Origin: Tigheibacillus halophilus
GTDB lineage: Bacteria > Bacillota > Bacilli > Bacillales > Amphibacillaceae
Reading direction: 5' to 3'
Assembly: GCF_042683165.1 (NCBI RefSeq)
Contig: NZ_JBHUIZ010000003.1
Coordinates: 372,001 to 436,000 of the forward strand
Length of the DNA stretch: 64,000 bases
A program made the translations under genes and the position numbers. The notes beneath the pieces were generated by a model that saw nothing but the letters and a program-made list of their open reading frames with translations, had not been told where the DNA came from and made no database searches. How positions within the stretch are numbered: the stretch's first letter is position 1; the number at the start of each line of letters is the position of its first letter. Of the stretch, positions 26,372-34,379 are shown one piece after another.

Positions 26372-26406
26372 CAAAAAAGCCAGATTCTGTGAGAAGAACC
26401 TGGCTT
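26372..26406 (-). terminator. Riboswitch-controlled terminator before thiW
   Basis: Read on the minus strand, AGCCAGGTTC and GAATCTGGCT form a stem followed by TTTTTTGC, just ahead of the thiW ribosome site. It is the expression platform of the TPP riboswitch. Confidence 0.88.
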
Positions 26407-26435
26407 GTGTAAGCTGAAATAGCATGGACTACTGT

Positions 26436-26540
26436 CCGACTACTTCCCTCCGCTGGTATTAACCAGATCAGGTTCATAAGAGTCGGAAAGCTCGGTGCTT
26501 TCCTCTCAGCCCGCTTAGGGCACCCCTAGTAGTATTACAA
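26436..26540 (-). promoter_or_regulatory. TPP riboswitch (THI element)
   Basis: On the minus strand the conserved THI-box parts occur in order: ACTAGGGGTGCC, GGGCTGAGAGG, then GAACCTGATCTGGTTAATACC followed by AGCGGAGGGAAGTAGT. The P1 stem is ACTACT/AGTAGT. Thiamine pyrophosphate binding would favour the downstream terminator and shut off thiW-thiD-thiE. Confidence 0.97.
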
Positions 26541-26591
26541 ATATTCACTTCTTTTTTAGGATAACAAAAGATTAGCAGTTTGTCATGAGAA

Positions 26592-27296
26592 ATGGATAGT
26601 ATCATTGAAATAAGTTTTTCGCGCTGCGCCTGCCAAATGATTTCAGCAGTGAATTACCATGTCATTCGAGACGATGATCCTTATCGGCATTTTACCGGTG
26701 TAGGTGACAGTATCTCCATCTCGCCAGATGATCAGACAATCATCTTCTCTTATTATGTAAACGGCAAACAATCCATATACAAGGCCGATATTGATGGCAA
26801 GAATGTAAGCAGAATAGTCGTTTCCAAAGATGAACAACTGCAACGCCCTGTATTTGCGAACGATGGAAAGCATATGCTATATCTTGCCAAATCTGCAAAC
26901 GGTGTAAATGAGTTATATGTAGCGGACGAAAACGGCAGGGAAGTGAAAAAAGTGGGGCCTGCTGATATGCATGTGGCAGCAGCAGCTTTCGCACCTGATA
27001 GCAAACAAACCTATTACGTTGGAATGGATGCGAAGGCGTACAGTAAATTATATGAGACGGGTGCCGAAAATGAAGGAGCTCCACAAGAAGACTTTGATAT
27101 CTACGTTGTTGCACTTGATGGGGGACATAATGAGCGATTGACAACGAGACATGGTTTTGCGCTGTCAGATCTTCAGGTATCTACAGATGGAAAGCTGCTT
27201 TATTACAGCAGTTTTAATGGCGAAAAGCAAGAGGTGCATGTCTTAGAGCCATTTCCAGTAGGGCAATGTAGTGTTTTTAGCATATGTAAAAGCTGA
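26592..27296 (+). pseudogene. Decayed TolB-like beta-propeller gene
   Basis: The frame encodes about 180 residues of PD40/WD40-like propeller blades (SISPDDQTIIFSYYVNGKQSIYKADIDG, AAFAPDSKQTYYVG, YVVALDGGHNERLTTRHG, LQVSTDGKLLYYSSFNG). Both ends look broken. There is no ribosome site or signal peptide before 26660, where the recognisable part begins (YHVIRDDDPYRHF), and the frame leaves the family after about 27245. Another frame near 27330-27430 still reads protein-like. Intact Bacillus relatives are exported proteins of roughly 400 residues. I judge it a remnant after 5' deletion and frameshifts; a short functional fragment is less likely. Confidence 0.65.
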
Positions 27297-27481
27297 AATA
27301 ACACTGTTTTCTTCGCTGTAGCTGACTAAAGAAGGTGAAAGGGGCATATATTTATCTGTAGAAAGCAATTTACCGAACGTTGCGAGCATCGTTATATATG
27401 TTGTCGAATCTGACGGGGAAAATTTACTAACCTTACAGCTTTTATGCTATTCTATAAGTATTCAAAAAAAGGGGGAAGAAG

Positions 27482-28969
27482 ATGACAGATTACACATACC
27501 AATTACTGGCTATCATCATTTATTTGGCTGGCATGCTGGCAATTGGCTGGTATGCGTATCGCCGTACAGCCAATTTGACAGATTATATGCTTGGCGGCAG
27601 GTCACTCGGCCCAGCTGTAACAGCGTTGAGTGCGGGAGCCGCTGACATGTCAGGCTGGCTGCTGATGGGGCTTCCCGGCGCCATCTATGTATCTGGACTC
27701 AGCGAGGCTTGGATGGCAATAGGGTTGACCATCGGCGCTTATTTGAATTGGCTGTTTGTCGCGCCGCGTTTGCGTGTATATACGCAAGTATCGAGCAATT
27801 CCATCACCATCCCAAGTTATTTAGACAGCCGATTGAAGGATAACTCGAAAATCCTGCGAATAGCTTCCGGACTAATCATCCTGGTTTTTTTCACTTTCTA
27901 TGTTTCATCAGGTATGGTAGCAGGCGGAGTCTTTTTTGAAAGCTCTTTCAATATGAGCTATCATGGCGGTTTGCTTTTGGTTTCGGCTGTAGTGATTGCT
28001 TACACGCTTTTTGGCGGCTTTTTGGCTGTGAGCTACACGGACTTTGTACAAGGACTAATCATGTTCTTAGCACTTATTCTTGTGCCGCTCTTCGGTTTCT
28101 TTCTAACGGGAGGTTTTGGCGAAACAACCGAATCTATTCGTTCGGTGAACCCGCATGCTTTCAGCTTGGTTAAAGGAGTTTCTTTTGCTGCTATCATATC
28201 ATCAGCAGCCTGGGGACTCGGCTATTTTGGACAGCCGCATATCATCGTCCGCTTCATGGCTATCAAATCGGTAAAAGAAACGAAGCAAGCCAGAAGGATC
28301 GGGATTGGCTGGATGGCGTTAAGCTTGATTGGAGCATCTGCGACTGCTCTGATAGGCATCGCGTATTTTAAGCAACATCCGGGTGCTTCGTTAAGTGATC
28401 CGGAAGCGATTTTTATTGCGCTGGGTCAAATTATTTTTCACCCATTTATCGCGGGGGTTCTCTTGGCAGCAGTGCTGGCAGCAATCATGAGCACTATTTC
28501 TTCCCAATTGATCGTTACTTCATCCGCTTTGGTGGAAGATCTGTATAAAGCCATCATCAAAAATGATGAAGATGATAAGAAGTACGTGTTCTATGGCAGG
28601 ATGGCCATTCTGATCATTTCATTGATTGCGATGTATTTCGCCTGGGAAAAAAATGCTACCATATTGGACCTCGTCAGCTTTGCCTGGGCCGGTTTCGGAG
28701 CAGCGTTTGGACCGACTATATTGCTTTCACTGTACTGGCGCAAAATCAACTCTATCGGTGCGCTTTCCGGAATGGTTATCGGAGCGGTGACGGTTATCGT
28801 ATGGGGGAACATCGAAGCATTATCTTCCACCTTGTATGAAATCATTCCGGGTTTCATTTTAAACTTTATCGTTACTATGGCAGTGAGCGCACTTACGCAT
28901 AAACCTAATAAAGCGATTGATCAAGAGTTTGAGGAAGCATTGGAAATGCTTGATAGAGAAAGAAAATAA
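27482..28969 (+). CDS. putP: Sodium/proline symporter
   Basis: A 495-residue Na+/solute symporter of the LeuT-fold SSS family. Motifs match PutP/OpuE: LGGRSLGPAVTALSAGAADMSGWLLMGLPGAIYVSGLSEAWMAIGL (TM2 sodium and proline site), the SNSITIPSYLDSRL loop, YTLFGGFLAVSYTDFVQG, AAWGLGYFGQPHIIVRFMA, and STISSQLIVTSSALVED in TM8-9. Proline import serves nutrition or osmoprotection; no put catabolic genes adjoin, which slightly favours osmoprotection. A GGGGGAAG site precedes the ATG and a strong terminator follows. Confidence 0.93.
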   Translation: MTDYTYQLLAIIIYLAGMLAIGWYAYRRTANLTDYMLGGRSLGPAVTALSAGAADMSGWLLMGLPGAIYVSGLSEAWMAIGLTIGAYLNWLFVAPRLRVYTQVSSNSITIPSYLDSRLKDNSKILRIASGLIILVFFTFYVSSGMVAGGVFFESSFNMSYHGGLLLVSAVVIAYTLFGGFLAVSYTDFVQGLIMFLALILVPLFGFFLTGGFGETTESIRSVNPHAFSLVKGVSFAAIISSAAWGLGYFGQPHIIVRFMAIKSVKETKQARRIGIGWMALSLIGASATALIGIAYFKQHPGASLSDPEAIFIALGQIIFHPFIAGVLLAAVLAAIMSTISSQLIVTSSALVEDLYKAIIKNDEDDKKYVFYGRMAILIISLIAMYFAWEKNATILDLVSFAWAGFGAAFGPTILLSLYWRKINSIGALSGMVIGAVTVIVWGNIEALSSTLYEIIPGFILNFIVTMAVSALTHKPNKAIDQEFEEALEMLDRERK

Positions 28970-28973
28970 AAAT

Positions 28974-29022
28974 AAAGAAAGTACAAGGAAAGAAGAAGTT
29001 AATCCTTTGTACTTTCTTTGTT
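28974..29022 (+). terminator. Terminator after putP
   Basis: AAAGAAAGTACAAGGA pairs with TCCTTTGTACTTTCTTT (one bulge), followed by GTTAT. Confidence 0.8.
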
Positions 29023-29118
29023 ATAGAAAAGGGATAGCGCATTTTTTCAGGGGTTTTTGCATATCTCAATTGCAAGTTGACTCATTACCCTCCCAATGAT
29101 GTTCCGTGCGTTTCTATA

Positions 29119-29988
29119 TCATGAAGATGTCCACGATCCTCCATTGATATGAATGGCTTGGCCAGTCATATAAGAAGATTCCGGAGCAGCCAGCATAACA
29201 TAGGCCCAGGCATGTTCCGAAGGCTGGCCTGGTCTGCCCATCAAACTGTCCTGCCCGAACTTCTCCACTTGATCTTCATCAAATGAGGATGGGATGAGTG
29301 GTGTCCATACAGGACCTGGAGCTACTGTGTTCGCCCTGATGCCTTTCTTGGCTAAACTGATGGCTATACTTCGAATGAAAGCGGTGATAGCCCCTTTGGT
29401 TGCTGTATAGTCCATCAGTACGGGGTTGCCTTTATACGCATTGATTGAAGAAGTACTGATAATCGCGTCTCCTTCTTGCATATGCGGAACCGCTGCTTTG
29501 ATGGTCCAGAAATGGGAAAAAAAGTTTGTCCGGAAAACATCTTCGAATTGATCAGAAGGAATCTGCGTAACATCCTCATTGACATATTGTACAGCAGCGT
29601 TATTTACGAGGATATTGATACCCCCAAATGATTCTACTGTTTTTTTTACCAAATCGACACAGTGGGATTCTTCCTTGATATCTCCGGGCATAAGCAGGCA
29701 TTTCACGCCTTCCGCTTCTACCATTCGTTTCGTCTCTTCTGCGTCTTCGTGTTCATCCAGGTAAGAGATAGCGACATTCGCCCCTTCCTTTGCGTACAAA
29801 ATGGCGACCGCACGTCCGATACCGCTGTCACCACCTGTAATCAGAGCGTTTTTATTCTTCAATTTACCGGTCCCCTGATATGCTGTTGGTTGTGCAGGCA
29901 GTGGATTCATTTTCGATTCGATACCTGGCTGTTTTTCTTGTACTTGTCTTGGTGTTTTATCATTTTGCATATGGCGAGGTTCTGTCAT
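29119..29988 (-). CDS. SDR family oxidoreductase, general-stress type
   Basis: A 289-residue short-chain dehydrogenase related to the B. subtilis stress proteins YdaD, YhdF and YhxC/D. A ~40-residue N-terminal extension (PRQVQEKQPGIESKMNPLP), typical of this group, precedes the Rossmann motif NALITGGDSGIGRAVAILYA. NNAAVQY follows. The catalytic Ser, Tyr and Lys are in STSSINAYKG and YTATKGA. The C-terminal GQAIHINGG is standard. The physiological substrate is unknown. GGAGG lies 12 bases before the ATG, a long spacing. I saw no convincing sigma-B promoter. Confidence 0.88.
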   Translation of the reverse strand: MTEPRHMQNDKTPRQVQEKQPGIESKMNPLPAQPTAYQGTGKLKNKNALITGGDSGIGRAVAILYAKEGANVAISYLDEHEDAEETKRMVEAEGVKCLLMPGDIKEESHCVDLVKKTVESFGGINILVNNAAVQYVNEDVTQIPSDQFEDVFRTNFFSHFWTIKAAVPHMQEGDAIISTSSINAYKGNPVLMDYTATKGAITAFIRSIAISLAKKGIRANTVAPGPVWTPLIPSSFDEDQVEKFGQDSLMGRPGQPSEHAWAYVMLAAPESSYMTGQAIHINGGSWTSS

Positions 29989-30129
29989 GTAAAATCATTT
30001 CCTCCTTCAATTTTTTCTTTGTACTAGTCCATTTATTCCACCTAAACAGCAAAAACAAACATTACCTCTTTTGCCAAAGGACTGTAATAAATAGTAAAAT
30101 GAATTTGAACTTGAATAGGAAGTGAAAGC

Positions 30130-30669
30130 ATGAAGCGGAAAAACAAAAAGTGGCTGATATGCTTTTCTGTAAGCTTGATACTGCTGCTGGCTGGATGTGG
30201 CCTGTCTCCGGGGGAGACCGGCGGCAGTGGCGACATGTCAACCCCACATACGGATATTGCATCGATATCAGATTTGCAGGATACGGGACATTTCCGACAT
30301 GGTGCGCTCGCCCATATCTTTGAAGGAGAAATAAACCGACGCGGTGATGCGGTCGGATTCCATTATGATGGGTTGCCGACGAAAAAGGGTCGTGTGATCA
30401 GCGGAACGAAAAGCAAGCCTAATCGCTATGGTGTGTACGAAGCCAAAGTAGAAGTAAATGGTGTAAAAAAGAAAAGCAACAGGGGAAAATCTACCTTATA
30501 CCCTGAAGATTGGGATGCTCAGCAAGTGGTTGATGCTATCAACGAAGCTTATGAAGCAAAAACATTCGTTTCTGGCAATACATATGAGGGGCTAAGCCGC
30601 GAAGGCATGCGGATCCGCATGTACCTTGATAACAATGATAAAATCATTTCTGCATTTCCTATATATTAG
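30130..30669 (+). CDS. Lipoprotein with EndoU nuclease domain
   Basis: 179 residues. A lipoprotein signal peptide (basic start, hydrophobic core, lipobox LAGC with Cys23) predicts anchoring outside the membrane. A low-complexity Gly/Ser spacer follows, then a bacterial EndoU domain from about residue 55 to the end. It shows the two-histidine pattern AHIFEGEINRRGDAVGFHYDG (His62, His78), YEAKVEV with a candidate catalytic Lys106, STLYPEDW, and the C-terminal SAFPIY. EndoU domains are RNases, often the toxic tips of polymorphic toxins. Here there is no LXG or other secretion module. The next gene begins 12 bases later and may protect against it. Confidence 0.82.
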   Translation: MKRKNKKWLICFSVSLILLLAGCGLSPGETGGSGDMSTPHTDIASISDLQDTGHFRHGALAHIFEGEINRRGDAVGFHYDGLPTKKGRVISGTKSKPNRYGVYEAKVEVNGVKKKSNRGKSTLYPEDWDAQQVVDAINEAYEAKTFVSGNTYEGLSREGMRIRMYLDNNDKIISAFPIY

Positions 30670-30681
30670 GGAGGGTTTGCC

Positions 30682-31047
30682 TTGTATCATTTTAGAGAAG
30701 AGACATTAAAAAACGGCAACAAAACCGAGAAAGTACTGATTATCGATTTTGATGAGCCGGAACTAGCACTCCTAGGTGAATATTTGATGGCAGATGCCAG
30801 TTTACTTAGCGGCGAGATTATTCATGATTTCGATCAAGTCCTGCATGGTGAAAAAGAACAGATCCATATAAGCGGTAACCGCTGTGGACTGGAAATTGCC
30901 CAGGAAGAAACTTTCGTCTACGATTTGTTTGAAGATATGGGTGTGGATAGTTATCCAGAAGTCTGTATTCAAACAAGAAAATTACGTGAATTGACGATTA
31001 TTTGGCTCGAAAGGTTACAATCGTTCCGAAAAAAATATAATCCGTGA
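30682..31047 (+). CDS. Unknown protein paired with the EndoU lipoprotein (possible immunity)
   Basis: I do not recognise this 121-residue acidic cytosolic protein. It has a TTG start with a strong GGGAGGG site 7 bases upstream and no signal peptide or membrane segment. Asp/Glu-rich stretches (IIDFDEPELALLGEY, VYDLFEDMGVD) and a basic C-terminus (ERLQSFRKKYNP) are visible. It follows the EndoU gene by 12 bases and overlaps the NUDIX reading frame region only slightly, so it is probably co-transcribed with EndoU. Size, charge and position fit an immunity protein, but this is inference only. Confidence 0.75.
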   Translation: MYHFREETLKNGNKTEKVLIIDFDEPELALLGEYLMADASLLSGEIIHDFDQVLHGEKEQIHISGNRCGLEIAQEETFVYDLFEDMGVDSYPEVCIQTRKLRELTIIWLERLQSFRKKYNP

Positions 31048-31067
31048 AGGAGAAAAGAGGGGAGAGC

Positions 31068-31685
31068 ATGGATCTGCAATGGCTGAAGTGGGCGAAACGG
31101 ATTCAAGCGATATCCCAGGCGGGCCTTGCCTTTTCAAAAGATGAATTTGATAGGGAAAGGTATGCGGAATTACGGGAAATCAGCTGTGACATCATCGCAA
31201 AACACACGGAGATGAAGATAGAAGATGTAAAAAAATTTTACATCAGTGAGACAGGCTACCCGACACCTAAAGTTGACGTTCGGGGAGTCATTTTTCAAAA
31301 GGGACGGCTGCTGTTCATTAAAGAGAAAATGGACCAACGCTGGGCCTTGCCAGGGGGGTTCTGTGAGGTCGGACTGTCACCTGCAGAAAACGTAGTAAAG
31401 GAGATAAAAGAAGAAGCCGGCTTTGATACAAAAGCGAAAAAGATGTTAGCAGTACTTGATATGAATAAGTATAGCAATGATCCGCAGCCCTATGACTATT
31501 ATAAGTTATTTATCTTGTGTGATATAGTGGGGGGAGAGAGGACAGTGGGCTTAGAAACAAGCGATATCCAGTTCTTTGCTGAACATGACCTTCCACGACT
31601 GTCGACGAGACGGAATACACTTTCACAAATCCGGCTCCTCTTTGAATTTCTCCATGACCCTGAAAAAGAAACAGCATTTGATTAG
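31068..31685 (+). CDS. NUDIX hydrolase with N-terminal helical domain
   Basis: 205 residues. An N-terminal Nudix_hydro_N-type helical domain (about residues 1-60, LQWLKWAKRIQAISQAGLAFS) precedes a Nudix fold with the complete box GGFCEVGLSPAENVVKEIKEEAGF. Related Bacillus proteins hydrolyse ADP-ribose or CDP-choline; the substrate here is not known. An earlier in-frame GTG (31044) lies before the GAGGGGAG ribosome site, so the ATG at 31068 is chosen. It is 20 bases from the EndoU partner gene, on the same strand and probably the same transcript. Confidence 0.88.
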   Translation: MDLQWLKWAKRIQAISQAGLAFSKDEFDRERYAELREISCDIIAKHTEMKIEDVKKFYISETGYPTPKVDVRGVIFQKGRLLFIKEKMDQRWALPGGFCEVGLSPAENVVKEIKEEAGFDTKAKKMLAVLDMNKYSNDPQPYDYYKLFILCDIVGGERTVGLETSDIQFFAEHDLPRLSTRRNTLSQIRLLFEFLHDPEKETAFD

Positions 31686-31695
31686 TTTTGCACAG

Positions 31696-31727
31696 AAGCG
31701 TACATTCATCTTGAATGTACGCTTTCT
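31696..31727 (+). terminator. Terminator after the EndoU-partner-NUDIX genes
   Basis: A perfect 13-bp stem AAGCGTACATTCA/TGAATGTACGCTT with a 3-base loop, followed by TCT. Confidence 0.85.
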
Positions 31728-31844
31728 ATCATTTACCTTATGACTTGATTAGAAGTGGCAGTTGTGTCAACTGCCTGGGCTTGAATCATTTTTCAGGGCG
31801 GGGACCTATGATTTAGTGTATAGACACCTTTTATAACGAAAGAG

Positions 31845-32870
31845 TCACTTTTTCCCCAAAGATTCCAGCTTGTCTTTGAGTGTTTCCACTTCGTTTTGAT
31901 AGATCTTCCATTTGGTGTCAGCTTCTTGTCGCCATGCATCATTTTCTTGTTCTTTGGCTTTTTTTTGAAGTACCAACGCGTTCAGGCTTGTTTCTGTAGC
32001 TTTCTGTAGCTGGTGCAATGTATCATGCATTTGTTGTGGATCCTCTTTCAGTTCTGTGTTACGGTTAAAAATTTGATCCAGATCAGGCGATAAACTTTTT
32101 TCAATATTTTTTATGTCGTCATTGCCGTGAACTTTATTCTCACTGGAAATCTTCTGGAGTGCCTCCAAGCTATTCTGGTTTGATTCGATCAAATGTTTCA
32201 GCTGTTCGGTGGAAAGCTGTGTCTGCTGTGCCAGTTGGATCCCCCCGAGTAGTTGTCGCTTTAATAGTTCTAAAGTTTTCCAATCTGCTTGCAAGTCATA
32301 TTGTTGATTTAACTTTTCCAGTTCCTGATGAAAATTTTTCAGTTGTTCCAGATAGCTTTCTGTCAGTTCGTCCGCTTCGCGCTGCAATTCTTGCTTATCT
32401 CTCTTGATTTCGCTTTGTGCTGCCTGTACTTGTGCTTCTGTTGCTCTTTTCAGAGTTTCCAGTGGCTTGATTAATTTTGATTGCAAGAGTTGCAACTCTT
32501 TTGGCTGCTGTCCGGCTTTAAAAGTTTTGGCATCCTTTAATGCCTGCTTGGCTTGCGGCAATGCTTCTTGCAACATTAATGCTGTCTGTTCTTTGCCGCT
32601 TTTCAACTTTTTAGCTTTGCTGAGGGCAGTAGAAGCTTTATTTTGGGCAGTGATAGCATCACGCATACGCTCATCGCCGTATTGCTGTATTTTTTGCTTC
32701 GCTTCATTGAATTCCTTACTCGTTTGCTGTTGAGAGTTGTTGCCATCCTCAGTCGCAGTTGCATTATCATTCCTTTCTACAGGAATCTTCTTATCTTTAC
32801 ATGCTGCAAGCGCGATTAACAAACTAAGCATAGTGAACGTTAATAGAAATAACCGGATGCTATTTTTCAT
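31845..32870 (-). CDS. Coiled-coil lipoprotein of unknown function
   Basis: 341 residues. A lipoprotein signal peptide ends at the lipobox ALAAC (Cys24). A polar Asn/Thr/Gln linker (about 30-50) follows, then almost continuous helix-forming, Gln/Lys/Glu/Leu-rich sequence to the end, predicted as several coiled-coil segments. No enzymatic motif is visible. It is probably a cell-envelope spacer or scaffold on the outer face of the membrane. AAAGGAG precedes the ATG. It is transcribed alone, convergent with the NUDIX gene and divergent from argC. Glutamine-rich coiled coils of this sort are widespread and carry little functional information. Confidence 0.78.
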   Translation of the reverse strand: MKNSIRLFLLTFTMLSLLIALAACKDKKIPVERNDNATATEDGNNSQQQTSKEFNEAKQKIQQYGDERMRDAITAQNKASTALSKAKKLKSGKEQTALMLQEALPQAKQALKDAKTFKAGQQPKELQLLQSKLIKPLETLKRATEAQVQAAQSEIKRDKQELQREADELTESYLEQLKNFHQELEKLNQQYDLQADWKTLELLKRQLLGGIQLAQQTQLSTEQLKHLIESNQNSLEALQKISSENKVHGNDDIKNIEKSLSPDLDQIFNRNTELKEDPQQMHDTLHQLQKATETSLNALVLQKKAKEQENDAWRQEADTKWKIYQNEVETLKDKLESLGKK

Positions 32871-33135
32871 AAAGTGAAACTCCTTTTCTATTATATGTTA
32901 CATCTAAAAGAAGATTGAAATGAACCTTCTCAATTTTTATCGAATATGTCAATGTTCATCGACCTTTTGACGATCTCCGTTCATACGATTGTGTTCTTAT
33001 TATACTTGAAGGAAAAATAACAATCTAGTAAAAGTAATTTGTGAAAATGTATATAAAATGCATAAAAATAACCTTTTTCATCTTTTTGTCTAATATTTAT
33101 AGTCTAAATTATTCTATTTATTTATAAATATACCC

Positions 33136-33163
33136 TTGACTTTATTTTTATTCACTTTATAAT
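33136..33163 (+). promoter_or_regulatory. Promoter of the arginine operon with ARG box
   Basis: TTGACT (33136-33141), 16-base spacer, TATAAT (33158-33163). The spacer (33140-33155), read on the minus strand, is GTGAATAAAAATAAAG, close to the AhrC/ArgR ARG box CATGAATAAAAATGCAAG. Further AT-rich repeats precede it. Arginine would repress argCJBD. The remaining 32871-33135 is AT-rich with no gene visible. Confidence 0.75.
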
Positions 33164-33196
33164 AATGGATAATATTTTACGGAAGGAGAGCGGATA

Positions 33197-34231
33197 ATGA
33201 AAGCTGCTATTATTGGTGCTACTGGATACGGTGGTGCAGAGTTGATTCGCATACTTCATCAACATCCTGAAGTACAGATAGCTTCTATACATTCTACAAG
33301 CCGGCAAGGGAACCCGGCTTATGCCAGTTATCCACATTTACAAGACGTGCTTTGCCTGGATTTTGATGATATTGCAACAGAACATATCATGGGTACTGCA
33401 GATGTTGTCTTTACTGCTACACCATCTGGGGTATCTTCCAAACTTATACCGGGGTTAATGAAAACTGATGCGAAGGTCATTGATTTATCGGGAGATTTCA
33501 GGATTAAAAATCCAGAAAGTTATGAAATGTGGTATAAGAAACCTGCAAGTGACCCACAATTGGTCAATGATGCAGTGTATGGACTTTCGGAATGGTATCA
33601 AGCTGATATTCAGCAGGCGCGCTTAGTCGCCAATCCAGGATGCTATGCAACTGCGGCTCTTCTGGGATTGGCACCGCTGATTCAAAAGGGGTGGGTCGAT
33701 CCGGCTTCGGTCATTATTGATGCGAAATCAGGTGTAAGTGGAGCTGGAAGAACACAATCTGCGGTGGCGCATTTTCCGGAAATGAATGATAACTTCAAGA
33801 TTTATAAAGTCAACCAGCATCAGCATATTCCGGAAATTGAACAAGTGTTGTCGCGCTGGGGCGGTCAGATGCCGCCAATAACTTTTTCTACACATTTGGT
33901 GCCGATGACCCGTGGCATTATGGCGACTATTTATGCAAATGTCGCTAAAGAGACCTCTCTAAAACAGCTTTATGAGTTGTATCACCAAGTATATGACAAC
34001 AATTATTTTGTCCGGCTTCGAGAGCATAATTTCCCGGGGACCAAGGAGGTTTACGGCTCGAACTTTTGCGATATCGCACTAGCATTTGATGAAAGAACCA
34101 ATCGGATCACGATTGTTTCCGTGATCGATAACATAATGAAGGGGGCCTCAGGGCAAGCAGTCCAAAACATGAATATCATGTTCGGACTGTGTGAAAAAAC
34201 CGGACTCGAATTTTTGCCGGTATATCCTTGA
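33197..34231 (+). CDS. argC: N-acetyl-gamma-glutamyl-phosphate reductase
   Basis: An NADPH-dependent reductase forming N-acetylglutamate semialdehyde in arginine synthesis. 344 residues. The nucleotide motif AAIIGATGYGGAELIRIL is at the start. The catalytic Cys149 is in VANPGCYATAALLGLAPL. HQHIPEIEQ and the later FSTHLVPMTRGIMATIYA are family signatures. GGAAGGAGAG precedes the ATG. It is the first gene of the operon. Confidence 0.97.
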   Translation: MKAAIIGATGYGGAELIRILHQHPEVQIASIHSTSRQGNPAYASYPHLQDVLCLDFDDIATEHIMGTADVVFTATPSGVSSKLIPGLMKTDAKVIDLSGDFRIKNPESYEMWYKKPASDPQLVNDAVYGLSEWYQADIQQARLVANPGCYATAALLGLAPLIQKGWVDPASVIIDAKSGVSGAGRTQSAVAHFPEMNDNFKIYKVNQHQHIPEIEQVLSRWGGQMPPITFSTHLVPMTRGIMATIYANVAKETSLKQLYELYHQVYDNNYFVRLREHNFPGTKEVYGSNFCDIALAFDERTNRITIVSVIDNIMKGASGQAVQNMNIMFGLCEKTGLEFLPVYP

Positions 34232-34379
34232 ATGGAAAGTGGATTCAGGTGAGCCGAATAATAAATATAAGGCCTCTGTCTAGAAGTTCTATCCAATGGA
34301 TGCTCTCACGGCACTTATATAGGGAAAATAAGATTTTTAACCTATCCTTCATATCAAGAGAAAGGGCGGGCTGTCATTC

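Noticed and set aside
29989..30070. Sigma-B promoter for the SDR stress-type gene
   Set aside because: The best candidate (GTTTAG, 11-base spacer, GGACTA) deviates too much in sequence and spacing.
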